Shown here: piece by piece, positions 34,062 to 45,958 of the stretch
Layout: each line of letters opens with the position of its first letter
Numbering within the stretch: the stretch's first letter is position 1
NCBI GenBank assembly: GCA_026120185.1
Contig: JANUWF010001819.1
Location: forward strand, 2,604,001 to 2,668,000
Source of the DNA: Voacanga thouarsii
Lineage: Eukaryota; Streptophyta; Magnoliopsida; Gentianales; Apocynaceae
Length of the DNA stretch: 64,000 nt
Direction of reading: 5' to 3'
Notes under the pieces: model-generated
Seen by the model: the letters and a program-made list of their open reading frames with translations, nothing else
Told to the model about the DNA's origin: nothing
Database searches by the model: none
Program-made: the position numbers and the translations under genes

Positions 34062-34153
34062 AATGCTACAATCTTTTAGCACTTAAAGAAATCCATAGAG
34101 AAAAAGTATTACCAAATAGACAGAATGTGATGCCGAGAACCTACAGTAGGTAA
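34062..34153 (+). pseudogene. Host last exon, 3' half
   Basis: Continues the frame of 18778-18888 after the second target copy (34057-34061): ECYNLLALKEIHREK, then a short basic-rich C-terminus ending TYSR and TAA at 34151-34153. The downstream sequence looks like a 3' untranslated region (CTTGATTGTATC...). The protein is unrecognised. Confidence 0.42.
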
Positions 34154-34930
34154 CTGAGAGTTGTAGGTTTCTTGCCTAGAAATCTTGATTGTATCTTCCC
34201 CATATTAGTATATAAGCATCTTGAATTGAGCTGGTTAGATTGTCTATTATTGTATGTATACAAAGGGTAATGCCCTATTTAACTGGTGTAATGTGTATTT
34301 CCATCTGCAGTAAATATGAGTCTATTTTATGTTTTATAATTTATTTTAAATCATTAAAGAATGTTTCTTTACACCCCGAAACAAGATACTAGGAAGTGCA
34401 AGTAAAAAGAGGGGTAAGTTGACTATAGAACAAACAAATGGGTTTAAGGGGAGGGATTACATGAAAATTGGTGTAGCTTTGGAATTACTTAAAAAGTATA
34501 TTATTTGGTAGCTTTATATTTGGGAAGGGGGATCCTTTCTTCTCTGTTTTACCTATCCTGATTTTTTGTTGCCTCTGTTTTTCGTATGTCTATTGTATCT
34601 ATACTTCTAGAGGCAAAGGGTTTGCCTTGTTTCGCCCTCTAAGAAATTTTATATGTTTTGTTAATTAATCTATTTTCCCCCTATTTTGTCAAAAACTTTT
34701 TATCCTTGCTTTTCCCTTCTATTTGTTTAAAAATTAATATGTAAGATGGCTATTGTTCTTTTAGCAAGTATTTTGAAATGTAATAATGTATTCTGAACAA
34801 GTGTCAAAGGAAAAGTTGTTCCTATTTAGGTACTGTGGTTGGAGTGAGTAATTCTATGAATATATTGAATGCAGATGTTTACATGTGTGCAAATAGGGTT
34901 TTCAAAGATAGAATTTCCAATTAGAGAGAC
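34154..34930. other. Host 3' flank between C3 and S
   Basis: AT-rich, probably 3' untranslated and intergenic DNA of the host gene. No other gene seen. Ends in GAGAC (34926-34930), one of the target copies of element S. Confidence 0.5.
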
Positions 34931-36159
34931 TGAAAAACCTTTGGGGAGAGGGGGTGAATAAGGTTTTTGACAAATTTAAACTGCTTTTCAAAAATCTGTT
35001 TTGAGATACTCGTTTGTATTTCGGATCGAAGAGATGGCTACTGATGCAATGAGAAGCTTTTGGAATGTCTTAAATATAAACAACAATATGAATAAGATGA
35101 GACACACGATGAGCAATTAATACAAGAGTGAAGATTGGTTGGTGAGAAACATAAAGGTTTCTTTTGAGTAATTTGAAAACTTTTGAGCAAGGAAATTTAC
35201 AACTTATTGAAATTAAATGTAGAGAGGGTGAACACGAGATTTATAGTGGTTCAATCTACCAAGATCTACATCTACTATCTTAAGCTCACACTTAAGGATT
35301 TTCAACCAGATTTCATTAAACTCACCCAACTCAATGGCGTCTATCTATACCAATTACATAAAAGGATCACCACACTTGGTTTTACCAAAACCTCTCAATA
35401 AATCAACAAATCAAGGTTCACCCCAAATAAGTTTTACACCACAACCTTGATACATAAAGAGGATTATAGAAATGAACCATAGATAGCTCACTCTTTTTGA
35501 GCAAATATACAAGCAAATATGCACAAACAACCTTTACCTTCTTGAAGAAATTTGATTTCGATTTGAAGTACTATAAAAAGGGATATTTTTCTATTCTAGA
35601 AAGTAAGAGTGTTTCTTAGAAAGATAGGACAAAAATTTATTTTAAAATTGAGTTTTGAAACCTTTTATAAGAGCAAAAAGTAGAGCTCCAATGACTAGTT
35701 TCACACTGTCAAATTTTTTAGAGGTTTGGACTCAAGAATCGGACGAGGGTGTGTCCAACAGGTGAGTCCAAAATAGCACTTTTTTTAGGCAGAATTGATT
35801 TGACACTGTTTACAGAGTTTTGGACGAGGTTTTTGGATGCAGAGTTATCCAAACTACTCAATCTAAAATTCTGAAGACCTAAGACTTTGAAATCTTTTTA
35901 TTTTTATGCATCAAGATAGAAATAAACTGAATCATAAGGTAAAGAGATATAGGAATTTTACAAGTAATATCTTAAGCTTGGTCTTCTACTTGATCGTCCA
36001 TTCTTGGATTCCATTACTCAAGAGTTACTTAGCAATCTTATTTGCATGCATTGAAAAAATTGAGGTCAAACACGTCCTATCACATATAGATCACATAAGT
36101 TAGTCATCATCAATATTTGTCATAAGTCAAAATACAGGAGAATGCTCTTAGGGCTAACA
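34931..36159 (-). repeat. S 3' LTR
   Basis: 1229 bp, plus-strand start TGAAAAACC and end CTTAGGGCTAACA. Aligned throughout with 62493-63772, with many substitutions and small indels, so the element is not young. Confidence 0.9.
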
Positions 36160-37703
36160 ATCACCCCCTTTTTGAGTGATAACAAACTTGATGGGATTGT
36201 GATATAAAAACAATTATATGTACAGTACGGACATGTTAGACTAAGGGAAATAAGAATATTTTTCATTGAAATATAATCTTTTATCATAGGACTCAAATAG
36301 AATTTATGAGATTAAGATAGGGAACTTAAGCATATACTTACAAACATGGTTCAATGAGCCTATGGCCCAACCTACCTCATTATCCTTATTCCTTCCATCA
36401 AATGACTATTCTACAAGAGAATAGCCACAAATAGTAGTCACAAAAAAAATATATAAATATGTACACGAGGAGGTATAGAAGATAAATCATAAGATGTAAT
36501 GCTTCCCCTTAGTATGTGCACATATGAATCACAAGATATAGAGCTATGAAGTGCGTTTGAGAATCAGACTGAATTTCACGATTTTGGACTTCCAAAACAT
36601 GTATCCAAAATGGGGTAAAATGAGGCAGAAACTAATCTTTTAAAAATTCATTTTCGGACTAGACTTTTGGATTGAAGAAATGTGAGTCCAAAACTCCCCC
36701 TGTGTATATGCAGGTAACAACGAGTTTTCAGAGATTTTGATCCAGTCTAGTTTTCTCAAGAAATTTTAGATTTCAAGGAAAATTTTGAGCAATGAAAAAT
36801 ATATTAATCAATCCTTATCATTTGAGATTTTTAGTATAGAGCATATCATAATTAGCTTTAAAAACAGATTGTTCAACCACCCAAATCTCATTGTTAACTT
36901 TATGTACATACTTTAAACTCTTTTGACTCTAATAGGATAAACAACCGAAATCACAATTCATACCTGTTATAAGCTACTATACGATCAATACACGAGCATA
37001 AAAAATTGCACAGCATACTAGTTTGATCAACCCCAAATCCCCACATGTATTTCATTACAGAATCTTACATACAGTTACGTTACAGTCCATAACACAATAA
37101 CTGGCTTCAATCCATAGCACAACAACGCATAATAACCATATGCAGTTTATTCATTATCAATCCATAACACAATAGTACATAATCTAATAAGAACCAATAA
37201 TAACCATCACAGCATATCACAATAATAATAACCACAATAATCAACAACATACCACAACATAAACCATAATCATCAACAACATATCACAATAATAACCATA
37301 ATCATTAACAGCATATCACAACATAAACCATAATCGTGAACAGCATATCACAACATACCACAATAGTGCACAATCCCAAAAATTGTTATCTATTTTTTAT
37401 TTTTGATACCATTCTTCTCCCCTTTTTGTCATCAATAAAAAAAAAGAATAAGAACAATGCAGAAGACAGAGATATATATAGTTAACAGAAAGAGCAAGAG
37501 ATATGCAGAATTGAAAGTGTTCAAAGACCGGTGTAGAAATTAAAAGTTAATTGTCAACAGAACATCAATAAAAGTTGTGCAAAGAGAAGCTGTCTTGAAA
37601 GCAGTCCACAGAGTGATCACTTAGGAGATATGGACGGTTTCTGGCTTGGACCCGACACCCTTTTTGGAATACTGCCCAACAATCTAGCTGGACTTCCTCT
37701 TGA
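36160..37703. other. S 3' untranslated region with polypurine tract and repeats
   Basis: The minus strand has a purine tract (CAAAAAGGGGGTGATT, about 36160-36175) beside the 3' LTR. From about 37195 to 37370 there is a diverged tandem array of roughly 30-bp units built on AACAGCATATCACAACATA and CCATAATCATCAACA. No coding otherwise. Confidence 0.7.
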
Positions 37704-39160
37704 CTACCACATGTTTTGCCTTTTTCTAGATGAGACAGGGATTTCAGTAGGGACAGGGGGTACTGATTCTTCCTGATATGTGGATGTCAGCATTCCTTGT
37801 TCAATGGCTGTCATTTCCTTATCTTGCTGTTCTTTCGCAACTTCTTTCTCTTTCTCAATGGCAGTGTGTTCTTTAGTGACCTTTTCTTGGGATGGTGCTG
37901 ATGGAGCAGGTATTGTTTCATCCTTTTTATCCTTCTCTTCTACTATAGTTATCCTATTTCCAAGAATCTGAATTTTTGAACTGAGGCTATCCATCTTAAC
38001 AGTCAGTAAATTGATTGCTTCCAGAATACTCTGACTAATGCCTGTGTTCTGAGTTCTCTGTTTGTCTTTGGTGGAGGATTTTTCTTGAGTTTCTAACTCA
38101 ACTTTTCTCTTGGCTTTGGCAGATGGGGCACTTTTACCTTCAACCTTTACCTTTAACAACCTTTCTTTTTCATCATCAGCTGCATCTCTAAGCAGCTTTC
38201 ACTCATTGTCCATTATCACATATCTCATTCTTTCAAATGACTCAAAGCTGTACACATGCATCATTGAAGGAGCAGGGGTGATAGAATTCAAATCAACACT
38301 AAAGTATCTAAACTCCTTAGTTAGTAAGTTTCAATAAGGCAGGGCTTTGCTGGTGTATTCCTGGTTTGCATCATTAATTTGGCAGCAAGATACCCAAAAC
38401 TTATTGGCCTATTTTCAAAGAGCGCCAACATGATCACTGTTTGCATAATGTTGATAGAGGTTTATGTCCAAAACATGGAACCACCATGGTTAAAACTATA
38501 TGGTGCAGGATCCTACCCTGTCCATTCAACCACTTCGCATTCCTATCACTCGAGTAGTTAAAACTCTTCCAGTCAGTAAATGTATTTTCAAACTTCCCTA
38601 AATCAAACAGATAAGTTCCTTCTAGGAACTTGTTCAGTTCAAAATACTGGATCCTGCCATCTCTGACTTCACATATTTTGTTCAACAGGAGATGATCAAT
38701 CTCAAGATTCTTACCCCAACTCTTGAAGTGTACCACCATACCATGAACCCTCCTTAAGTTTTCTCTAATCGGCCTTTTCTCATATTAGCATAAAAAATTC
38801 ATATGAGAGTAGTAAACAATTTTTCATTAACAGATAATAGGGCTTCTTACCCAAGGAACTCAAACATATTTAACATATTTGTAAAATTCAGAAAAGACAT
38901 TGGATTTGCGCGATAACCAACAATCACTATTTGATTTCTTAAAACCCATTCCTTAAAATTACATTCACTTTTAGAATCTAAAAAGTGAGGTACCTGAGTC
39001 TCAAAACTTTCCTATTCCGGAGATGATTTAGAAGAGTTGGTCTAAAAAGCTGAGAGTTTGGGAGCGACTTTTTTTCCCTTTTGTGAAGCAGTCTATTTCT
39101 TCTTCGTTGTTGTAGTGGCTTTCTTTGACTTGGGTTTGGTTGATTTTGGGAATTTGCCAT
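37704..39160 (-). pseudogene. S accessory ORF between RNase H and the 3' LTR
   Basis: Minus-strand reading from ATG at 39160 (MANSQNQPNPSQRKPLQQ, basic) to TGA/TAG near 37704, about 480 codons with frameshifts and stops. The middle contains IFYANMRKG (about 38785), then after a frame change VHGMVVHFKSWGKNLE and GRIQYFELNKFLEGTYLF. The last 151 codons (37704-38159) are open and rich in Lys, Glu and Ala with a probable coiled coil (ILEAINLLTVKMDSLSSKIQ) and an acidic-proline tail. The FYANM plus hydrophobic-x-F pattern is shared with the accessory ORF of G1 and resembles the putative plant transposon protein family. In SIRE elements this position is often called env-like, but I see no signal peptide or membrane segment. 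Confidence 0.6.
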
Positions 39161-39635
39161 TGTAATCAGAGGGTGACGGCTTAGGCTTTTAGTTGTTTAG
39201 AGAGAAGCTTAGAAAAATTTGAGGGAAGAAAGATGGAGTCCGGTTCATTTCAGAATTCGGGTGAGAAGAGAGAGAAAAACTTTTGTGATTTCCTAGGAGA
39301 TTGTGACGATAAGTATATTCAAGTATATTGGAAAAAGCCTTTTCATCAGAGATTTTAAAAGCTATCTTGAAAAAGCGCTACTATTTTGAATTTTAAAAAG
39401 AATAATCTGGAAGCAATTATTCTTGAAAGACATACAAAGCATCAGGTTGATTTCATTTTAGATTTAGGCTCATCCGAAATACTCATCCAAAAAGGAACTC
39501 CTTAAGGAGAGAGTTTTGGAAAGTGAGTTTTGGATTTACTCTTCGAAATGCTGTGTCCAAAATCATTGTCCAAAAATTGTGTCTCTAGTGGCTTTGCAAA
39601 TAAAAACAACAAATCTTTGGAAAATATGTTAGTTA

Positions 39636-41454
39636 CATGATCTTTGTAATTCCTAAATCTCTTCTCAGATTATTGAATCTTTTTTCGGCCAAAGGTTTTA
39701 TAAAAATATCTGCAAGCTGTTCATCAGTTGAGATATATTCAACATATGCATCTCATTTGAGCACAAGATCCCTAATAAAATGATCCTTAACCTCAATGTG
39801 TTTTGTTCTAGAATGTTGAACAGGATTTTTTTGTTAAATTGATTGCACTTGTATTATTACATAGTACAGGTATGCAATCAAAATTAAGCCCAAAATCAAG
39901 CAGTGTGTTTTTCATCCAGAGAATTTGTACACAAAAACTTCCTGATGCAATGTATTCAGCCTCGATTGTAGATAAGGATACACATGCCTATTTTTTGCTA
40001 TGCCATGACACTCAAGAGTGTTCGAGAAATTGGCAGTGTCCGCTAGTGCTTTTTTGTTCAACTTTACAGTCTGTATAGTCTGTATCAGTGTAGCCTATAA
40101 GATCAAATGTGGTAGTATGAGGATACCATAACCCATAATAATATGTTCCAACCAAATATATAAGGATGCATTTTATGGCACATAAGTAGGATTCTCTTGG
40201 ATACGATTGAAATCTGGCACAGAGACAAACTAAAAACATAATATCTACTCGGCTAGCAGTAAGACATAACAAACTTCCAATCATACTTCTGTATTTTGAT
40301 TTATCCACTTCCTTACCCTTTTCATCCTTGTCAAGCTTTAGAGAGGTGCTTATAGGTGTACTGATTTCTTTGGCTTTGTTCATACCAAACCTCTTGAGCA
40401 GTTTCTTAGCGTACTTAGCTTGATTTAAAAAAATTCTATCATTGGTTTGTTTAATTTGCAGCCCAAGGAAGAAGTTGAGTTCTCTCATCATGCTTATCTC
40501 GAATTCTTGCTACATGGACTTAGCAAACATCTTACACAAGGAGTCATTAGTAGCAAAAAAAAAAATTATATCATTAACATAAATTTGGACAATGAGAAGA
40601 TCATCAGAATTATCTGACTTAATAAATAGTGTAGCATAAATCAAGCCTCTTGAAAAACCTTTTAAGAGTAGGAATCCACTAAGCCTTTCATACTAAACTC
40701 TTGGGGCTTGTTTTAAACCTTAGATAGCTTTAGAGAGTTTGAAAACATGATTTGGAAAGTGCTCATGAATAAAACCTGGAGGTTGTTTTACATATACCTC
40801 CTCATCAATGAAACCATTTAAAAATACACTTTTAACACCCATTTGATAAAGTATGAAATTTTTGAAAGATGTAAAGTTAAGGAGCATTCTTATGGACTCT
40901 AATCTATCAACGGGAGCAAATTTCTCATCATAGTCAATGCCCTCAGCTTGATTGAATCCTTGGGTAACAAGTCTAGATTTATTTCTAATTACCACTCTAT
41001 TTTCATCAAGTTTATTTCTGAACACCCACTTGGTACCAATAGCTAGATGATTAAGTGGTCTAGGGAAGAGTTTCTAAACTTCTCAAATTAGTTCAACTCT
41101 TCTTGCATAGATAATATCCAAAAGTCATCATGCAAGGGCACATCAATACAGTTAGATTCAATACTAGAGAATAGAGAAAAATTATCTACAAAATACCGTA
41201 TAGTTTTAACTCTACAGCTAGGATCACAAATAATTTACTCTTTAGAATGACCGATTTTGTACCTTGATTAGTTAGTTCTACAGTTTCTTATTTGCTTTGT
41301 TCAGCATGTTGCTCTTCCAATTCCTCTTCTTTGACATGAATGTCCAGCGGTGGTACTTTGTGCTGCTCATTTCCTCTTTCTTTTGGACTCCCTACATCAT
41401 CATCATCATCTTTTCTTGATGTATAAATGTTAGATTCATAAAAGACAACATGTA
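39636..41454 (-). pseudogene. S reverse transcriptase and RNase H
   Basis: Minus-strand pieces: RT at 40720-41025 (WVFRNKLDENR just upstream, then NKSRLVTQGFNQAEGIDYDE, VKSVFLNGFIDEEVYVKQP) and 40012-40491 (FEISMMRELNFFLGLQIKQ, YAKKLLKRFGMNKAKEISTP, SMIGSLLCL, then RNase H YTDTDYTDC and STSGHCQFL). Further RNase H follows downstream: STIEAEYIA, TDEQLADIFIKPLAEKRF, and LRRDLGITKIM near 39640-39670. Between the two open pieces the RT box reads IYVNDIIF where YVDD is expected. The linker upstream to 41454 is interrupted by G2, and its reading continues at 59380. Confidence 0.88.
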
Positions 41455-41972
41455 TTGTAACACCCCGCTACCTACGTACCCCAAAAGGGGTGGGGATGTC
41501 GCCCCGTCTTTAGGACAAGGGGTCTTAATAACTAGGCAATAGAAAACATAAAAGGAAATAACTTAAGAATGGACTTATTACAATCCCAAAACAATACTTT
41601 TACAAGTTTTGAAATAAATAGATGGTAACCAAAATCTCTAACAAATAAATATATCAGGATAAATCTTCTAAGCTTATAATAGCATAAGTAAATTGACCAT
41701 TCAAGAAGGATTGACTTGAAGACATGATATAAAAGGTGTGAGAAATATTTTCCAGTAAGACCTGTGTGTGCTCATGGTATTTCAGGAAAAACAGTTCATG
41801 TGTGCAAGTTTTGAACAAGTCATAATAAAAAGTTTGCAAGCCTAGAAATTTATCTTTGAACACTGAGTGGTGTTTTATCAGCATTTGTAAAGTAAAAATG
41901 CACAACTTCAAAAGAAATAACTACTCTAATAAAGTTGACTATGAAGTCATGTATCATGAATGGACATGGCAT

Positions 41973-42076
41973 CACACTTTGTGCATCATGTCAAGAGAAC
42001 GGTCAGGATGTCACACTTTGTGCATCATGAAAAGAGAATGATCAGGACGCCACACTTTGTGCATGCTGATACAAGG
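41973..42076. repeat. 39-bp tandem repeat in the G2 LTR, 2.6 copies
   Basis: Units start at 41973, 42012 and 42051 with CACACTTTGTGCATC. The same array occurs in the other LTR near 55393-55500, so it was present at insertion. Confidence 0.9.
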
Positions 42077-45000
42077 TGGGTGTACGACCCACTAAGTGAG
42101 AAACTCTTCCATCTCTACACCCAAACATACTGGGTGTCCGCTCTGGAAATAAACAGTCCACCTAAACTGTACTGCTAGCTCGGACCAACCTAACCAACAA
42201 GAACTGTCGTCTTGTCTAGGCAGCGTTCACCCCTCAGAGGTGGCCTCTTACCGAGAGACTTACCTAACCCTTCAAAGATTAGTCCTAATAGTATACCCTT
42301 ATTGAGTACTCAACGTTATATTTATTCCACTTGGCAAATGTAAAATCAATGAAGAGCTTTCTTTGAAGTAGCAATTATGGTTTTCAAACAACTTTAGATA
42401 AAATATTGTTTAAGAAAAATTTATTGTTTTGCTCGAAAAATTGTTTGCTTGACAAAAATTATTATATTTTAGAAGAATGAATATTTTGTCCATAATTGCA
42501 TCTCAAGGTACGTCTTCCACGACAATCAATGCATCTAACTTGCAGAAAAGCATTTGTTCACAAACATCTTCCATGCAAGGACTTACCTGATCTCTTACTT
42601 TTTCTTAATGCAATAGCCTTCCAAGATAGTTCAAGACAACCTAACCCCGCTTGAGGTAAATACAGGGTATAAGTCCCAACATCCAAGCAATACTTATTTT
42701 AAATAAATAATTCCTAGCCTAACATGCTTAAGCTCAACTAGATACAATAACATCTAGTTATGAAAACAACTCCTTAAGCTTTAACACTAGTTGATAAGGT
42801 TTTTTTATAGAATAAGAATAATTTGATAAGTTAAAATAAATAGGTGTTACAAATAATAAATAATTAATAAATTATAATTTTAACTATTTATTAACAAATA
42901 ATAAATAATGAGTAATATTAATAAATAAAATTAGTAATAAATAATGAGTACTATTAATAATAAATCCTAAATAATATTGGTAATAAATAATAAATAATAT
43001 TATTACAAATAATAAGTAATATTAATAATAGATTGTAAATAATTTTAATAATAAATAATAAATAACAAATAAAATTAATAGTAAATAAATTATTTTGATA
43101 TAAATAATATTTAAGAGTGTAAATAAATTTTTTAGCAAGGCTAACTAATAATAATATGAATATAAAAAAATTTGATCTTAATTCAAATATATTATTATTT
43201 ATATATAATAATGTTTAATAAAAATATTATATTTATTTATCTAATAAAATACCAATATTTTAAATAATTATTAGTTTCAAAAATATTTTTTTTCACCGAA
43301 ATTAGTCAATTAAATTAAACAATAATATTAATAATAATTATAGTAAGAATAATACTAAAAATAATAAAAGTAGTTCTTATAATAATTTTTAATAACTATA
43401 GTGAAATACTAGAGAAAATTTATATACATATTCATACACACATGGATCCAACAAATAACATGCTGATTTATCCAAAAATAAGCTTGTATTAACATACATC
43501 ACAACAAGGGTGATTTTCTACTGGCTATAATATTATTTATGAATTTATTGAAAAATATAACATCATGAAAGCATAATAAAAAATGATGGTTTAATATCTA
43601 CCATACATCAAACATCTATAAAACTCTTAATCATAATGAACATACAATGATCTTAAAACATTCCATACTTCTTGAGTCACAACATTCATTTAATGCTTTA
43701 TGTCTTAAATCTATTCCCTTCACCCACATACATATCTCCAACCCCACATTATTCTATCAACCTATCAAATCCCTCATCTAAGAGTCTTGATTTTGAAAAT
43801 TTAAAGAGGAGATCGAAAAGAAATACTTAATTTGATAAATGTTTGATGAAGGTTACACCTTGCTTAGTGGAGATCTTTTAGTGCTTGATGGCTTTTATTG
43901 ATTTGGAAATAGTCCATGGTTGTTCATCAACATTTTGGCCAAGAAAGAGGGAGAGAGTGGGAGGGGAATGAATGAGAGTAGAAGAACAGAATAGATGTTG
44001 AATAAAAGAAGAAAAACAAGAAGATTGTTCTTATTTTACCTTTTTGGTGTTCTTCGAATCTTCAACAAAAAAGGATGGTTTGATCCATTCGAAAGTTCAA
44101 CTTTGTGTGTTTGGGGGTTATAAAGTGCAGCAATGAAGAATATGGGTTGAAAATTGATGATCTAGAGATTTTGGGAGTGATTGGAGGTGTTTAGGAGTGG
44201 TCTAGGCTTGAAGATGTGAAGTGTGTGTTCTTGGTGTTTTTGAGAGAGTTTGCGAGGAGATGAATTTCGTGTGTGTTTGTGAGTGTGATGGCTGAATGAC
44301 TTAGACTAGAAGGAGCTTTTGGTTATCCAATAACGAGAGAGAGTGTTTTAAATTTTTTAAAAATTCAAATTGAGAGAAAAGTGGAGTTGTTTGAAGTATA
44401 GGATTGGTTAGTGGTGTTTGCTTTTGGAAGGTTTTTTGTTCTTCAATGGTGTATGACGGAATTAGCTATGTTTCAACCAAAGGATGGAGAGTTGTTTTAG
44501 ACTAAAAGCTGGTCGGAAGTAGCTATGAAATGGCGGAGGATTTTTTGGTTTTATCAATTAGCTAAAGGTGTGTTTTAATGGGACAAAATTTGGAATTTTA
44601 ATTTGAAGTTTGAACAAGTTTAGATAGAGTAAAGATATGAGCTTTTTGAGGTATGATAATGGAGTCTTATTACTCAAGGTTGGTGGGAAAACCAAAATGT
44701 TCAGTTCATGGTTGTACAAGGGCCGAAATTCAGTGAGGTTTACTAAAGAATTTCGGTCTTAGCATTGAAGAGACAAAGCTGGAAAAAATTTCTGGAATTA
44801 AAACTCAAGAACACTTGGAATTGAAATGGTTTTGGTGCAGAATTTTTGGTCCACTTTGGCACGATTTTGCAGCTGGATTTTAAGAGTGTTTGAAGGTCTT
44901 TTAATGGTGATTTTCCAGCCTTCATCTTGAAGAAGAACAGAGGAGGTTCCAACTGTTCATATGTTCTAACGGGTGGCTTCAAGTTCATGTTCAATGTTGC

Positions 45001-45571
45001 TAGTTTGCTAGAAAAAATTTCTGATTTGGCATTGCTTGTAAAGCTCCGAAAATTCAAGGAATTTCCAGCCTTCATCCTCATATAAAATGATTAGTTTTCT
45101 TGCAAGAATTAGGTAGGAAAGCTTGCTGTAATTTTTGAAAACAGCCTTGAAGGAAATTTGGAAAATTTTCCAGATTTTTAACTAAAATATGAACAATATG
45201 AAGATGGAGTTTTGAATGAATAGCTATGGTGTTTTTTCTTGGAACCTCTATCTATTTTTCCTCCTTACTTTCGGCCATTTCTATCCCACATGAGCTGGGA
45301 TTTTTGAAATTCTAAGTTAGGGAATTATCTTAAAATTTTTATGATTAAAAATTGATTAAAGAATCAAGAGTAGTTTAAATTTCAAGGATGTTAGGACAAG
45401 GCTATCAAAATTAATGGAGACAAGAATTCTTCTAGAATTCTTTTTAGGACAAGATCACATGGTCAAAACATTACCATTATGTCTTCCTTAAGACAACATT
45501 CCTATCTTTAAGGAATGTATGGAAAACAAAAATTCAAACATGGCTAAGATAAATATGAATTAAACTTAAGT

Positions 45572-45635
45572 GATGGGATTTGAACTCAAGACCTTAGAGA
45601 TTAATTCACAATACTCTAACCACTTAACCACATCA
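45572..45635 (-). other. tRNA-like segment (A and B box) in the G2 3' LTR
   Basis: The minus strand reads TGGTTAAGTGGTTAGAG, matching the A box TRGYNNARNGG, then GAGTTCAAATCCC about 35 bp later, close to the B box GGTTCGAATCC. It looks like a decayed tRNA or the head of a tRNA-derived SINE. A partial second copy lies at 45669-45720. Confidence 0.5.
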
Positions 45636-45958
45636 ATTCACAAAGCTCTAAAGTGAATTGATTCACAAAGACCTTAGAGATTAATTCATAAAGCTCTAAC
45701 CACTTAACCACATCAATTCTTATTTTTATTTTCTCAACTAAATATTGTTCTTATCTAAACCTCAAGCCATCTTCCTATTCTGACCCCAAGCAAAATTACC
45801 ATATTACCCTTTCTACTCAACAAGCACAAATAAATTATATCTCCCATAAATCACAATTCTAAGGTACATAAAAATTATTCAAGTGATTTATTTTATGCAT
45901 GATGACATGATATGCATCCCATCCCTCTTACTCTATGGTAGGCTTTTGGTGGGAAACA

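Larger units (their letters stand above)
41456..45958 (-). repeat. G2 3' LTR
   Basis: 4503 bp on the plus strand from TGTAACACCCCGCTACC to GGTGGGAAACA. It aligns along its length with 53071-59373. It contains a 39-bp tandem array, an AT-rich TAA-type stretch (42840-43140) and a tRNA-like segment. A local duplication at about 45590-45720 is single in the other LTR. Confidence 0.92.

Noticed and set aside
41973..42076. CRISPR-like array
   Set aside because: Head-to-tail tandem repeats without unique spacers, in a plant LTR.
41960..42178. Plus-strand open frames with repeated FVHHVKR-like words, in both G2 LTRs
   Set aside because: They are translations of the 39-bp tandem repeat within the LTR, and no gene context supports them.
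45572..45635. A functional tRNA gene
   Set aside because: Box spacing is right, but the B box is altered, I could not form a cloverleaf by eye, and it lies in a repeated LTR.
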